DNA of 64,000 bases from Chloroflexota bacterium (GCA_018969295.1 JAGWYN010000006.1:62001-126000), one strand, 5' to 3'; positions 10,372 to 20,008 are shown, counted from the first letter of the stretch. A program made the numbers and translations. Notes: a model not told the origin generated them from the sequence alone.

Positions 10372-11424
10372 TCAGTGCTGAGCCAGTTTTCGGCGCATTC
10401 TCACGTACTGTGCGTAGTCGATCTGGACGCGCCGGCGGATGTAGTCGCGGGTGGTGGGGGCGCTGTGTTGTGCGGCGAGGATGCGGTCGGTGACCTGCAG
10501 GTCAAAGGCATCGGAGCCGGCGCCGCTGCCATAGCTTACCATCAGGATGCGCTGGCCCGGCTCTGCTTCGTCGAGCACGGCGGAGAGCCCGATCAAGGCC
10601 GAGCCGGCGTAGGTGTTGCCGATTTCAGCGACGAGCAGCCCGGTCTTCCACTGGGCTGGTTGGAAGCCCAGCTCCTGCAGCGCGCGGGTTGGGAATTTGG
10701 GGTTGGGTTGGTGCACGACAACATGGTCATAGTCGGCCGGGCTGCTCTGCATTGCCTGCATCATCTCGGTGGCGGCTGGAATCACATGGCCGAAGTAGCC
10801 TGGATCGCCGCTGAACCGTTCGGCATGGCTGGGGTAGTGGGTGGAGGGGCGTCGCCAGAAGTCGGTCGTGTCTGAGACATAGCTGAGACTGCGTTGGATC
10901 AGGACCAGGGCCTCAGATGCGGGGCCCAGGATGTAGGCGGCGCCGCCGGCGCCGGCGGTATATTCGAGTGCGTCGCCCGGACGCCCCTGGGCAGTATCCA
11001 TGCCGATCGCCAGCATATACTCTGCCATGCCGCTGCCGACAAAGCCGATGCCGGCCTGCAGCGCTTCGGTGCCAGCTTTGCAGGCGAACTGCCAGTCGGC
11101 GGCCAGGGTGGCTGGCGTCGCGCCGATCGCCTCTGCGACGATGGTTCCGGTCGGCTTGACCGCATAGGGGTGGCTTTCGCTGCCGATCCAGATGGCAGCG
11201 ATCTGGCGCGGGTCTATGGCGGCGCGTGCCAGCGCGTTGCGGGCTGCTTCGACGCTCATGGTTGCGGTGTCTTCGTCTAGCCCGGGCACTGCTTTTTCTT
11301 TCACCGGGCTTTGGGTCTGTCCTTCTGTCCAGACCCGGCTGATTTCGGTGCCAGGCAGGCGATAGCGTGGCACATAGGCTCCATACCCTACCAGGCCGAC
11401 TGGGCGAATTGGCTGTTGCAACAT
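10372..11424 (-). CDS. Hydroxymethylglutaryl-CoA synthase, archaeal/PksG type
   Basis: The start is the ATG at 11424 ([20 protein letters not shown]); the open frame upstream is an overlap with the neighbouring gene. The 350-residue thiolase-fold protein has the nucleophile Cys115 in [27 protein letters not shown] carries the conserved His-Gln-x-Asn motif, and [13 protein letters not shown] is the C-terminal glycine-rich loop. It condenses acetyl-CoA with acetoacetyl-CoA to HMG-CoA, the entry to the mevalonate route to isoprenoids. The HMG-CoA reductase gene ends 11 bases upstream, so the two form an operon. It resembles the archaeal-type synthases rather than the Gram-positive MvaS form. Confidence 0.9.
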   Translation of the reverse strand: MLQQPIRPVGLVGYGAYVPRYRLPGTEISRVWTEGQTQSPVKEKAVPGLDEDTATMSVEAARNALARAAIDPRQIAAIWIGSESHPYAVKPTGTIVAEAIGATPATLAADWQFACKAGTEALQAGIGFVGSGMAEYMLAIGMDTAQGRPGDALEYTAGAGGAAYILGPASEALVLIQRSLSYVSDTTDFWRRPSTHYPSHAERFSGDPGYFGHVIPAATEMMQAMQSSPADYDHVVVHQPNPKFPTRALQELGFQPAQWKTGLLVAEIGNTYAGSALIGLSAVLDEAEPGQRILMVSYGSGAGSDAFDLQVTDRILAAQHSAPTTRDYIRRRVQIDYAQYVRMRRKLAQH

Positions 11425-11435
11425 GGTGTTTTGTC

Positions 11436-12764
11436 CTATGATAAAAGTTCTCGTGCCCGTTCGACACGAATTTGTCTTTCTGCGACCAGCTGGGCGGCGA
11501 TGGAATCGACGGTGCTGCCGTTTGCGCCAGCGGCGAGTGCGACCTGGCGAGCATGCAGCGTCATGTGTCCTTGCTGGATTCCTTCGCTGGCCAGCGCGCG
11601 CAGTGCAGCTAAATTTTGAGCCAGCCCGACCGCGGCCATCACTTCGCTCAGCTGGCGTGCGTGCTGGACCCCCAGCAGCTTGAGGGAGAGCTGAGCGGTC
11701 GGGTGGGCACGGGTGGCGCCGCCGACGATTCCGGCTGCCAGCGGTAGCTCCAGACGGCCGTACAGCCACGGACCGCTGTCCGATTGCTGTTCGACCGTTT
11801 TGCTGGGGGGGGGCTGCTTGTCAGCAATCACCCTCCACTCGGTCAAGGCACGGTATTGGCCATCTCGGGCAGCGTAGGCATGGGCGCCCGCCTCGATCGC
11901 CCGCCAATCGTTGCCGGTGGCGACGGCGACGGCGTCGATTCCGTTGAGGATGCCTTTGTTGTGGGTGGCTGCGCGGTACGGGTCGGCGACCGCAAAGGCA
12001 TTGGCATGTGCGATGCCGTCGATCACGGTGCTGCCGTCGTTTTCCGGCGTGGCGAATGTGGCGGCGGGGATCGTCACCTCAGCCCAGGCGCGGCGGCGAT
12101 CGCTTAAGTTGCTGAGGATGCGCAACAAGGCATGCCCGCCGCTCAGCGCTTCGAGCTGTGGAGCGATCGTCTCGGCTGCTGTGTTGACAGCGTTGGCTCC
12201 CATGGCGTCCAGGGTGTCGAAGAGCAAGTGGACGACCAGCATGGGGACAGTGGGGGTCACAGGCAGACAGCGCACTTCGATCTCCAGCGGTCCTCCCCCC
12301 TGTGCTGCGATCGAAGGGCTGGTATTGGCGGCGGCCAGCAGTGCGGGTTGGGCGGCCAGGATGCGGGCAGTTGCCTGTTCCATGTCTGGGACTCCCAGCA
12401 GCTGTACCTGGGCGATCATCACAGAGCGGGTAGAGCCAGTCTGAAAACCGCCGCCGCTGCGTGCCAGGCGGGCTGCATAGCTCACGGCGGCGATCACGGA
12501 AGGCTCCTCGACCGCCATGGGGACGAGCAGGTCGCGGCCGTTGACGACAAAATTGGTTCCGATCCCGAGGGGGAGGTTGTAGACGCCGACGACGTTTTCG
12601 ACCATTTTGTCGGCCTGGGCCACCGAGAGTCCGGCGTGCAGCGTTTCGATCTCTGCGGCGTTCAAACCTGCCCAGGCGGCCAGGAGGGCGGTGCGTTCGG
12701 CGACGCTTTTTTGGTAGAAACCACTGAGGCGGGAAGTGCGGTGGGGGGCATCTGGCTGGGTCAT
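11436..12764 (-). CDS. mvaA: Hydroxymethylglutaryl-CoA reductase, class II
   Basis: The 442-residue protein shows the class II HMG-CoA reductase signature. [14 protein letters not shown] and [15 protein letters not shown] hold the catalytic Glu, [14 protein letters not shown] binds cofactor, and [21 protein letters not shown] holds the catalytic Lys and Asp. GHMTLHAR near the C-terminus provides the catalytic His. It interconverts HMG-CoA and mevalonate with NAD(P)H. It stands directly before HMG-CoA synthase, which argues for a biosynthetic role here, although class II enzymes were first known as degradative. The start ATG at 12764 is the first in frame after a 50-base gap from the upstream membrane gene. 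Confidence 0.95.
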   Translation of the reverse strand: MTQPDAPHRTSRLSGFYQKSVAERTALLAAWAGLNAAEIETLHAGLSVAQADKMVENVVGVYNLPLGIGTNFVVNGRDLLVPMAVEEPSVIAAVSYAARLARSGGGFQTGSTRSVMIAQVQLLGVPDMEQATARILAAQPALLAAANTSPSIAAQGGGPLEIEVRCLPVTPTVPMLVVHLLFDTLDAMGANAVNTAAETIAPQLEALSGGHALLRILSNLSDRRRAWAEVTIPAATFATPENDGSTVIDGIAHANAFAVADPYRAATHNKGILNGIDAVAVATGNDWRAIEAGAHAYAARDGQYRALTEWRVIADKQPPPSKTVEQQSDSGPWLYGRLELPLAAGIVGGATRAHPTAQLSLKLLGVQHARQLSEVMAAVGLAQNLAALRALASEGIQQGHMTLHARQVALAAGANGSTVDSIAAQLVAERQIRVERARELLS

Positions 12765-12814
12765 TGTCAGCTCCTTCTGTCAGGTAGAGCGCTGCGTGTG
12801 AGCCTGGTCTTGGC

Positions 12815-14251
12815 TCAGCTGAACGCAGCCAGCGTCCGGGTGATCAAGGGGCTCAGCAGTTGGGGGGCGAGTGCTGCGGTCAGCACGAGGAGCAGCAGGG
12901 TGACGGCCAGCCCGATGGAGAGGGCCCCCTCGCGGGCGGTCAATCTGGCTTCCTGCATTGCGAAGAGCAGGCGGGCGAGCCGGATAAAGCCGGCAACGAC
13001 CCCGGCTGAGGCAACGACGATGGCCATGGAGGGGCGCCAGTCGATCTGGGCGAGTGTCTGCAGCGCTGCCCAGTGGCCAGCAAAGCCCGCAGTGAGTGGA
13101 AAACCTGCCAGCCCCAGCCCACCCAGCAGCAGTGCAGCGCTGTTCCAGGGCATGCGGAGCCCGATGGAGCGCAGCGGCCACATGGTCAAGGTCCCTGCCT
13201 GTTGCTGGATGGCGTTGAGTCCGACTGCTGTAGTGGCCATGCTGATGATGCGCAAGATGAAGAGGAAGAGCACCGCAGTCCAGCTGCGCAGGCCGGGTGT
13301 GGAGAGGGCGAAGATGATCAGCCCCCAGTCATGCAGGGCGGCGTAACCCCACAGACGCCCGGTCTGGAGGGTGCCGAGCGCGGCAAGTCCCCCCCAGGCT
13401 GCGGTCAACAGTCCCAGGATTCCCATCCACAGCGGCCAGTAGGTCTGGCGCACGACGAAGGGATAGGCGTTCACGGCCTGTGCGACCAGGTGCAGCACGG
13501 CCAGCTGGTAGAAAAGGCTGGTCAGAAAGGTGGCGGCGGGTGGTGCGCTTTCGCTGGTGGCTGCCCAGCTGCCGTGCAGTGGAAATGGAGCCAGCAGCAG
13601 CAGCAGGCCCAGCCCGAGCAGCGTGCCGGCTGTCTGGGTGAGGGCAAGATTTTGTGGGTCGAGCGGGATCTGTTCGATCCACCAGCCTCCGACCAGGAAG
13701 AAGGGCGCGGCCAGCAGTGGCGGCAGCAGCGAGCGCAGGGGGCCTGCCAGGCTACCTGCCAGGGCACCAGGTTCGCTGTGCAGGGCAGCGGCGGCTGCCA
13801 CCAGCATGCTTAACAGGATCGGCACGACCAGAATCGTGGGCACCGGCGCTGCTGTGAAGAGGGCCAGCGCGGTGTATCCGCCCAACAGCGTCCAGACCTG
13901 TGCTGGAAAGGGGGTAGGGCGGCTCTGTTGCAGGTTGAGGAGCAGTGCAGCCGCTGCGATCAGCTGGCAGAGCGCCACGATCGGGGCGTTGCTTGTTTTG
14001 AGCTGGATCGCGTAACCGGCAAATTGGAGGGGGGCTTCCAGGTCAATGCTGCTGCCGGTCGGCAGCAGCCAGATCGGGCGGCTCAGGTCGAGCGACCAGA
14101 ACCACAGCGCCAGCAGGGCTGCGCTGCCAGCCCCTGCAGCTGAGACCCAGCGCCCCTGCACCCGCAGCCAGTAGCTGGTGAGTGCGGCTGCCCCGTACAA
14201 TCCAAAAAGCAGGCCTAAAAAAGGGAAACCTGCAGCCCCGAGCGGGTTCAT
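12815..14251 (-). CDS. NuoN/antiporter-like membrane protein, channel residues lost
   Basis: The true start is ATG 14251 (MNPLGAAGFPFLG), overlapping the stop of the upstream gene in an ATGA; the longer open frame upstream is out of frame with the real neighbour. The 478-residue protein has about 13-14 hydrophobic helices in the layout of NuoN/NuoM/Mrp subunits. LLLAPFPLHGSW matches the FK-x4-PFH-x-W helix of that family, and LAGFPLTAGFAGHW matches GiPP-x2-GFx2K. At both places the conserved Lys is replaced (by Leu and His), and the Lys of the following helix is also missing. It is therefore probably not a normal proton channel. It lies in an operon with two similar genes and the mevalonate pair. 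Confidence 0.72.
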   Translation of the reverse strand: MNPLGAAGFPFLGLLFGLYGAAALTSYWLRVQGRWVSAAGAGSAALLALWFWSLDLSRPIWLLPTGSSIDLEAPLQFAGYAIQLKTSNAPIVALCQLIAAAALLLNLQQSRPTPFPAQVWTLLGGYTALALFTAAPVPTILVVPILLSMLVAAAAALHSEPGALAGSLAGPLRSLLPPLLAAPFFLVGGWWIEQIPLDPQNLALTQTAGTLLGLGLLLLLAPFPLHGSWAATSESAPPAATFLTSLFYQLAVLHLVAQAVNAYPFVVRQTYWPLWMGILGLLTAAWGGLAALGTLQTGRLWGYAALHDWGLIIFALSTPGLRSWTAVLFLFILRIISMATTAVGLNAIQQQAGTLTMWPLRSIGLRMPWNSAALLLGGLGLAGFPLTAGFAGHWAALQTLAQIDWRPSMAIVVASAGVVAGFIRLARLLFAMQEARLTAREGALSIGLAVTLLLLVLTAALAPQLLSPLITRTLAAFS

Positions 14252-15033
14252 GGCTGTTGATCCTTCTGTGGTGCGGGGTGGGGGCCAGGCGGGGCAGGTG
14301 GCTGGCCAGCGGTGGGGACCAGGGGGGAGCGGCGCCGCGCTGACGGCGGCGCCTCGGCAGGCAGGTGGCTGAGGCGCCAGCCGTGCGCCGGGTGCTGCAT
14401 CGCTGGGAAAGAGAGCTTCGGTGGCTGGGCTGGGGCTGTACGGATCTGCTGGGCCAGCGCGAGGCCAGCACACGCCAACGCCAGCAGGATCTGGACCATT
14501 CCGACCAGCACGGCGACGCCGGATGCAGGAGCCAACAGGGCAGCCAGGCTTTGCAGCGGCGTTGTCAACAACAACAGGCCACTCCCCGTCTGGACAGGGG
14601 CGTTGGACAGGCTCAGCAGCACCAGCCCGCACAGGCCAATCCAGCAGAGCAGATCGGTCTCTGCCTGGGTCAACAGGGGGAGGCTGATGGATGGGCTGAA
14701 GGCCCGCCAAGCGCCCAGCAAAAAACCGAGCCCGCAGAGCCGAATCAGCCAGTTGCCAGCTGGGGGGGGGCTGGTGGAAGAGAAACTGCCAGCCTGCCAG
14801 AGCAGCAGGCCAGCCAGCAGTGCTGCCAGCCACTGGCTGGCGGTGACCACTGTCAGCGGGCTGTGTAAGGCGGCCAGCAAGCTGCTGGTCACCAGCAGCA
14901 GGGTCACGGTGGAGGCCACTGCCCAGCGCCAGCTCCAGACGAGCACGCTGCTGGCAGCCAGGAGCCAGAGCAGCAAGATGCCTGCGCTGTTCGCCAGCAG
15001 ATTGCCGAGCAGGGCAAAGGGGGAAGCCGGCAT
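14248..15033 (-). CDS. Membrane protein of the antiporter-like trio
   Basis: ATG 15033 gives 261 residues. About seven hydrophobic helices span residues 8-200, and a proline-rich, probably cytoplasmic tail of about 60 residues follows (SARRRSP to APQKDQQP). The start shares one base with the upstream stop (TGATG) and its stop overlaps the next start (ATGA), so all three genes should be translationally coupled. By position it replaces a NuoK- or NuoJ-like partner, but I see no NuoK motif and do not assign it to a family. Confidence 0.6.
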   Translation of the reverse strand: MPASPFALLGNLLANSAGILLLWLLAASSVLVWSWRWAVASTVTLLLVTSSLLAALHSPLTVVTASQWLAALLAGLLLWQAGSFSSTSPPPAGNWLIRLCGLGFLLGAWRAFSPSISLPLLTQAETDLLCWIGLCGLVLLSLSNAPVQTGSGLLLLTTPLQSLAALLAPASGVAVLVGMVQILLALACAGLALAQQIRTAPAQPPKLSFPAMQHPAHGWRLSHLPAEAPPSARRRSPLVPTAGQPPAPPGPHPAPQKDQQP

Positions 15034-16724
15034 CAGCGCACCAACAGCAGCCCGAGCAGGAGCAAGGCGAGGAACCAGCCGACATAGCCGGTTCCCTCGA
15101 CCACGTTCAGCAGATTGGCCCCGACCTGAGCTGTTTTGTCGACGCCCCAGGTCAGGAGGTTGAACAACCATTCCAGCTGGCTGAAGCGGCTGATGCGGCC
15201 AGCGAGTGCCCCGACCTGTGGCCAAACGCGCGGGGAAGCCCAGACCAGGAGGAAGCCCAGCGACAGCGGCAGCGCCAGCACGAACCAGACGGTGCCGCCT
15301 GCCACCACAGTAGGGGGGGTGCCCAACGTGCTGGGGATCGACTGGGGGATGCCGACAACGGTTTCGGTGAAGCGGGGGAGCAGCCCGGAGATGGCCAGGG
15401 GCAGCCCCAGCGCCAGGCAGGCGGCCAGCAATCTGACCAGGTAGTGGGCAGGCAGCTCCAGGGGCTGGCGTTCTTCGCTGCCCCAGCTGCGCAGCAGCGC
15501 AGCAATCAACATTCCCTGGGCCAGAATGTAGAGCACGAGTGCAGGCCAGTAGGCTGGGCTGTCGGCCAACAGACGGGCCAGGGCTGGCTGGCCGAGAAAT
15601 CCGGGGGTAAAGGGTGCTCCAGCCAGCGTCAGGGCTCCTACGCTGATCGGCAGCTGCCAGCCCCAGGCCCGCCAGACCTGGTCGCCGACCAGCCAGAGCG
15701 CGCCACCCAGTGCAAAGGCTGTCAACGGCCACAACAGCGCTGCCGGTCCGGGCACCTCCCCCAACAACCCTGCCAGGGTTGCGGTGCCGGCGGCGGTGAT
15801 CAACACAAACGCAACGTAGTGTACATGGTCCTGGGCAGTGAACGCCGCCAGTGCGCTCAGCAAGAGTGCAGCTGTGAGCAGCAGCAGCCACCACGGGGAC
15901 AGCAGCAGATCGGCGCCGCCGATCTGCAAGGTATGTCCAAGCAGCCAGAGCCCGCCCAGAACGGGCACCAGATGGTCGAGCAGCCGTTCCGAGAGGTTCA
16001 GGCGGGTTGCGGTGCGCGGCAGCAGCCAGAGGTGGAAGGGGTAAATGCCGGCACGGATCGTGGCAGCAGCCAGCAGCAGGAGCAGGGTTTCGACTGGAAC
16101 CACGGTGCCGCTGGCCAGTTTTTGGGCCAGCCCGGTCGGCCCGGCGGGCAGCACGGCGACAAAGAGCAAAAGCGCGCCGATCAGGCTGAGGATCTGTGTC
16201 TCGCTGGAGCGGGCCCGGTCGGAGAGCGCAGCGCTGCCAAAGGGTTCGGCGGACATTCGCAGGAGGACGGTGATGTCGAGCAGGACCCAGGTCAGCAACA
16301 CGGTGAGCAGATTGCCGCTTTGCACAAACAGCAGGCTGGCGGCGAGGATGGCCAGATCGGTGGCCAGCACATTGTGCAGGCGGGGAAGCGCTTTGTGGTC
16401 TGGGCCGTGGGTACGGTTGAGCAGGATGCCCAGCCCGCCGACCAGGAGAATCAGCGCGCCCAGATAATAGTTCCAGCTGTCAGCGATCCAGTACAGGTTG
16501 GTGGCACTTTGCAGCAGTGGCTGCCAGGGACGGCTCCAGGTTGGGATGAGCGCAACAAACTGCAACAGAAGGTATTGCAAGGCAGCCAGGCCGAGAAACG
16601 AGAGTGCCAGCCAGGCGAGCCAGCGTGGCCGCTTCAGCCAGCGGCCAATCCCCAGTTCGAGTGCTGCGCCGACCAACAGGAGCAGCGGTGCGCCGAGCGG
16701 CGAAACAAGCAGCGGGAATAGCAT
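15033..16724 (-). CDS. NuoL-like membrane protein, channel residues lost
   Basis: This is a 563-residue protein with about 15 hydrophobic helices. The family helix holding WELVGLCSYLLIG in NuoL reads LTWVLLDITVLL here, so the essential Glu is Val. The GKSAQxPFHxWLP motif reads IRAGIYPFHLWLLP, so Lys is Arg. The GiPP-x2-GFx2K motif reads AGAPFTPGFLGQ, so Lys is Gln. The C-terminal part (FSQLEWLFNLLTWGVDKTAQ onward) resembles the lateral-helix/last-helix region of NuoL and DabB-like proteins. No hydrophilic complex I subunit is nearby. A scaffold or transport role is possible; redox-driven proton pumping is unlikely as it stands. Confidence 0.72.
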   Translation of the reverse strand: MLFPLLVSPLGAPLLLLVGAALELGIGRWLKRPRWLAWLALSFLGLAALQYLLLQFVALIPTWSRPWQPLLQSATNLYWIADSWNYYLGALILLVGGLGILLNRTHGPDHKALPRLHNVLATDLAILAASLLFVQSGNLLTVLLTWVLLDITVLLRMSAEPFGSAALSDRARSSETQILSLIGALLLFVAVLPAGPTGLAQKLASGTVVPVETLLLLLAAATIRAGIYPFHLWLLPRTATRLNLSERLLDHLVPVLGGLWLLGHTLQIGGADLLLSPWWLLLLTAALLLSALAAFTAQDHVHYVAFVLITAAGTATLAGLLGEVPGPAALLWPLTAFALGGALWLVGDQVWRAWGWQLPISVGALTLAGAPFTPGFLGQPALARLLADSPAYWPALVLYILAQGMLIAALLRSWGSEERQPLELPAHYLVRLLAACLALGLPLAISGLLPRFTETVVGIPQSIPSTLGTPPTVVAGGTVWFVLALPLSLGFLLVWASPRVWPQVGALAGRISRFSQLEWLFNLLTWGVDKTAQVGANLLNVVEGTGYVGWFLALLLLGLLLVR

Positions 16725-16840
16725 AGAAGCGCATCATAGCACAGCCTGGACCGGCGGGAAAACCGGCCTGCCGAGCGGCGTGCGATCGGCAGGGAGTTGC
16801 CATTCGGAAAAAACAGCTGGCTGTGGTAGAGTAAGGGAGT

Positions 16841-17683
16841 ATGAGCGAACACAAAACTTGGTTGGAAAAGTTGGCGAATCGTTTTTATGCCATCCCGACG
16901 GTTGCGCAGCTTTGGGCGCGCCGTGTTGCCCGGGGCGGTGTCCAGGATGGCCATACAGAGGCAGCGATCCCGTTTGTGCGGCTGCGTGGCCCGTTGAACC
17001 GTGCGCGTGGGGCCTTGATCACGACGGGCGGCGTCCACCTGCGCGCGCAGCAGCCGTTTGACATGGTCTCTGCCAGCGGCGACCCGACCTATCGTGAAAT
17101 TCCGGCCGACACCCCGGCGGAGCAGATCACGATCACACACAAATACTACGACCATCGCGATGCGGACGCCGACCTCAACGTGATCTTTCCGCTGGCCCAT
17201 CTGCGCAGCCTGGTCGAACAGGGTGTAGTCGGTGCGTTGGCCCCCCGCCATTTTGGGTTCATGGGGCATGTCGACGGGGAGCAGGTGGCGACGCTGGCCG
17301 GGCAGACGGCTCGGGAGGTTGCTGCCAAACTGCGCCAGGATGGGGTCGATTTTGTCTTGCTGACCCCTGCTTGAGGGCTCTGCAATCGGTCCGTCGGACT
17401 GATCGCACGTGCCATTGAACGGGCTGGCATCCCGACGGTCTGTGTCTCGATTACACGGGATCTGACCGAGGCGGTCGGGGTACCGCGCGCGGTCTTTGTC
17501 AAATGGCCGCTTGGGCATCCGCTGGGTGAGCCACAGGCGCCGTTGCAGCAGAGGAGCGTGATCTTCCGTGCGCTGCTGCGGCTGGTGCAGGCGGAAGAGG
17601 CTGGGATCATCGAAGATTTGGGGTATCGCTGGCGACGAGAGGTCTACAGCGAGCCAGAGTGGTCGTTGTTGAACAGGGAATGA
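16841..17683 (+). CDS. PrdB/GrdB-like reductase, probable selenoprotein (in-frame UGA at 17372-17374)
   Basis: Reading through one in-frame TGA gives a continuous 280-residue protein. The part before it ends in DGVDFVLLTPA, and the part after it reads GLCNRSVGLIARAIERAGIP, then PRAVFVKWPLGHPLGEP. This fits the glycine/sarcosine/betaine/D-proline reductase B family (Pfam GRDB), where the active site is U-x-x-C. Here Sec would be residue 178 and Cys residue 181. A hairpin starts 11 bases after the UGA, as expected for a bacterial SECIS. The true stop (17681-17683) overlaps the next gene as ATGA, so a full-length product is under selection for coupling. Ordinary gene calling would stop at 17374. 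Substrate is unknown; no GrdA/GrdC or PrdA gene is nearby. Confidence 0.82.
17385..17403 (+). promoter_or_regulatory. Candidate bacterial SECIS hairpin
   Basis: ATCGGTCC (17385-17392) pairs with GGACTGAT (17396-17403) through eight base pairs, one of them G-U, leaving the loop GTC. It starts 11 bases after the UGA, where the apical SECIS stem of bacterial selenoprotein mRNAs lies, and keeps a G-U in the loop as in known examples. SelB would bind here to deliver Sec-tRNA. Confidence 0.6.
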
Positions 17684-18066
17684 AGAACATGGAGCGACGC
17701 CAACGCCGTCCAGCGGAGCCCAAAGCGCAGCTGCGCTGGGAAGGTGCGATCTTTGCGTTTGCCAGCAACATGATGCTGGTGACTGCGTTGACCGGTTTGG
17801 TGCAGAGCCAACGTCTCCCGATCGAATATGAGGTGTTGGCCACCTTGTTTGGCCCGTTGCTGGCCGGTGTTTTGACGGCGTTGTATGTGCGGCAGCGGGG
17901 GGGCATGCATGCGTTTTTGGGGGGACTGTTGAGTCTGCTGCCTCTGACCTTTTTTATCTTTCAGGGCAGCTGGCAGCCAGCCCTGTATGCGGGCTCGTTT
18001 TGCACCATCGGCGGGGCGTTGGCCGAACTTTGGCAGCGGCGTTTGGGAAAACGACGGGGGCGTTGA
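17680..18066 (+). CDS. Small four-helix membrane protein
   Basis: ATG 17680 overlaps the stop of the selenoprotein gene (ATGA); the open frame extends further upstream, but only inside the previous gene. The 128-residue product has a basic N-terminus, about four hydrophobic helices and a basic C-terminus (RRLGKRRGR). No motif identifies a family. Its coupling to the PrdB-like gene and its place just before an ABC exporter suggest it belongs to one of the two. Confidence 0.6.
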   Translation: MKNMERRQRRPAEPKAQLRWEGAIFAFASNMMLVTALTGLVQSQRLPIEYEVLATLFGPLLAGVLTALYVRQRGGMHAFLGGLLSLLPLTFFIFQGSWQPALYAGSFCTIGGALAELWQRRLGKRRGR

Positions 18067-18070
18067 AGCG

Positions 18071-19942
18071 ATGCACAATGGAGGGTGGTGGCATTTTGTG
18101 GCATTTGATGAGTCGAAACAGAGCCGTCCGGTGGTGGACCGTGCGCTGGTGCGGCGAGTGTTTGCCTATGCCCGGCCGTATCTGAGGCCGATCCTGGTGG
18201 TGTTGGCTGCAATCACATTTTCTTCGCTGCTGGGGTTGCTTCCTCCGCTGATCTATCGTGAGCTGATCGACCGGGTGCTGCCCGGCCGTGACCTGCCTTT
18301 GCTCAACTGGATGGCTGTCGGGCTTTTTGTAGTGCCGCTCCTCTCGGGTCTGCTGAGTGTTGTGCAAAGACGCTCCAGCGCTCGGGCAGGGGAGGGGATC
18401 ATCTACGACCTGCGCAACCAGATGTTTGACCATCTCGGGCGGATGTCGCTGCGTTTTTTCACCCATACCAAGTCGGGGGAGATTGTTTCACGTTTCAACA
18501 ACGATGTCGTCGGTGCGCAGAATGCGATCACCGGCACGTTGCCTGAGATTCTCACGAATGTGGTGACGTTGCTTTCGACGCTGGCGATCATGGTGGCGAT
18601 CGAGTGGCGTCTGGTTCTGCTTTCGATCGCCGTGTTGCCGCTTTTTCTGCTGCCGGCTCGCCGTGTGGGGCTGACCTTGCGCAAGATTCGGCGCCAGGCG
18701 CTCGATTACAACGCCGAGATGAGCAACCAGATCGCGGAGGCGTTGACGGTGAGCGGGGCGCTGCTGATGAAAATTTTCAACCGAGCCGCCGACGAGGGGC
18801 GGCGTTTTCACCGGGTGAGCGGCCAGGTGCGTGACATCGGCGTGGAGCGCGCCCAGGTGGCCCAGCTTTTTTTCATGAGCCTGGGGTTGGTCGGTGCGAT
18901 CGGCAGTGCGTTTGTCTATTGGGCAGGTGGGTGGATGGTGTTCGACGGTGCGCTGACGGCGGGCACGATCGTTGCGTTTACAGCGTATCTGCCTCGGTTG
19001 TACGGGCCGATCTCTGCGCTGGCCAATGTGCAGGTAGAGTTTGTGACGGCACTGGTCAGTTTTGAGCGTGTCTTCGAGTATCTGGACATGCCGGTGGAAA
19101 TCCAGGAGAGGCCGAACGCGGTCGCTTTGGAGCAGGCGGTGGGGCGGATCGCCTTCGAGGATGTCTGGTTTTCCTATCTGCAAGAAGAGGGGGGGAGTGC
19201 GGCGGCAGCCCCTGGGCAGCCAGCAGGCGACTTCCATCCGGCCTTGCAGCAGGTTTCTTTTGTGGTCGAGCCGGGCACCTTGACCGCCCTGGTCGGGCCC
19301 AGCGGCGCCGGCAAGACGACGATCACCTATCTGCTGCCCCGGCTGTACGACCCGACTCGTGGGCGGATCACGCTGGATGGGTACGACCTGCGCGACCTGC
19401 AGCTGGACTCGCTGGTCCGGCAGTTTGGGGTGGTCAGCCAGGAGAGCTACCTGTTCCATGCCTCGATTCGGGACAACCTGCGCTATGCCAAGGCAGATGC
19501 AACCCAGGCCGAACTGGAAGCGGCCTGCCGCGCCGCCTACATCCATGAGATGGTGGCTGGCCTGCCCGACGGCTACGATACCGTAGTCGGCGAGCGCGGC
19601 TACCGGCTGAGCGGCGGTGAGAAACAACGGCTTGCGATTGCCCGGGTGATCCTCAAAAACCCACGGATCCTGGTGTTGGACGAAGCGACCTCGCATCTCG
19701 ATTCGCAGAGCGAAGCTTGGATCCAGGCTGCCTTGGAGCCGCTGCTGGTCGGGCGCACGAGTGTGGTGATTGCCCACCGGCTTTCCACCATTCTGGCAGC
19801 CGACAACATCCTGGTGCTGGACCGCGGGCAGGTCGTCGAGCAAGGCACCCACGACGACCTGCTGGCGCGCGGCGGGCTGTACGCAACCTTGTACGAAACA
19901 CAGTTCCGCGCACGGCAGGAACCGTCTAGCGTAGGGGCCTGA
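18071..19942 (+). CDS. ABC exporter, fused permease and ATPase
   Basis: ATG 18071 gives 623 residues. The first 340 residues form the six-helix type I exporter domain (YARPYLRPILVVLAAI onward, with FTHTKSGEIVSRFNNDV as the coupling region). The ATPase shows Walker A GPSGAGKTT, Q-loop VVSQESYLFH, signature LSGGEKQRLAIAR, Walker B ILVLDEATS and switch AHRLST. It would work as a homodimer or with a partner to export lipids, drugs or peptides. It starts five bases after the small membrane gene, so it is probably in the same operon. The substrate cannot be read from the sequence. Confidence 0.92.
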   Translation: MHNGGWWHFVAFDESKQSRPVVDRALVRRVFAYARPYLRPILVVLAAITFSSLLGLLPPLIYRELIDRVLPGRDLPLLNWMAVGLFVVPLLSGLLSVVQRRSSARAGEGIIYDLRNQMFDHLGRMSLRFFTHTKSGEIVSRFNNDVVGAQNAITGTLPEILTNVVTLLSTLAIMVAIEWRLVLLSIAVLPLFLLPARRVGLTLRKIRRQALDYNAEMSNQIAEALTVSGALLMKIFNRAADEGRRFHRVSGQVRDIGVERAQVAQLFFMSLGLVGAIGSAFVYWAGGWMVFDGALTAGTIVAFTAYLPRLYGPISALANVQVEFVTALVSFERVFEYLDMPVEIQERPNAVALEQAVGRIAFEDVWFSYLQEEGGSAAAAPGQPAGDFHPALQQVSFVVEPGTLTALVGPSGAGKTTITYLLPRLYDPTRGRITLDGYDLRDLQLDSLVRQFGVVSQESYLFHASIRDNLRYAKADATQAELEAACRAAYIHEMVAGLPDGYDTVVGERGYRLSGGEKQRLAIARVILKNPRILVLDEATSHLDSQSEAWIQAALEPLLVGRTSVVIAHRLSTILAADNILVLDRGQVVEQGTHDDLLARGGLYATLYETQFRARQEPSSVGA

Positions 19943-20008
19943 CCTGCGCGCTGCTCGCAGAGTACCGACAGCAAATTTTTTTCCTCCATTTTCGACGGAA
20001 ATACTTTC

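Noticed and set aside
10372..11769. A 465-residue version of HMG-CoA synthase
   Set aside because: The extra 115 N-terminal residues are an Arg/Pro-rich shadow of the HMG-CoA reductase gene. The conserved start is [15 protein letters not shown] at 11424.
12815..15085. A single 756-residue frame covering the NuoN-like gene and more
   Set aside because: Its first 278 residues are a Cys/Gly/Pro-rich frame overlapping the real membrane gene at 14248-15033. The NuoN-like gene starts at ATG 14251, where membrane helices begin.
17372..17374. The TGA as a simple nonsense mutation or frameshift making a pseudogene
   Set aside because: Frame and family motifs continue without shift on both sides, the U-x-x-C position fits the family, and a SECIS-like hairpin follows.
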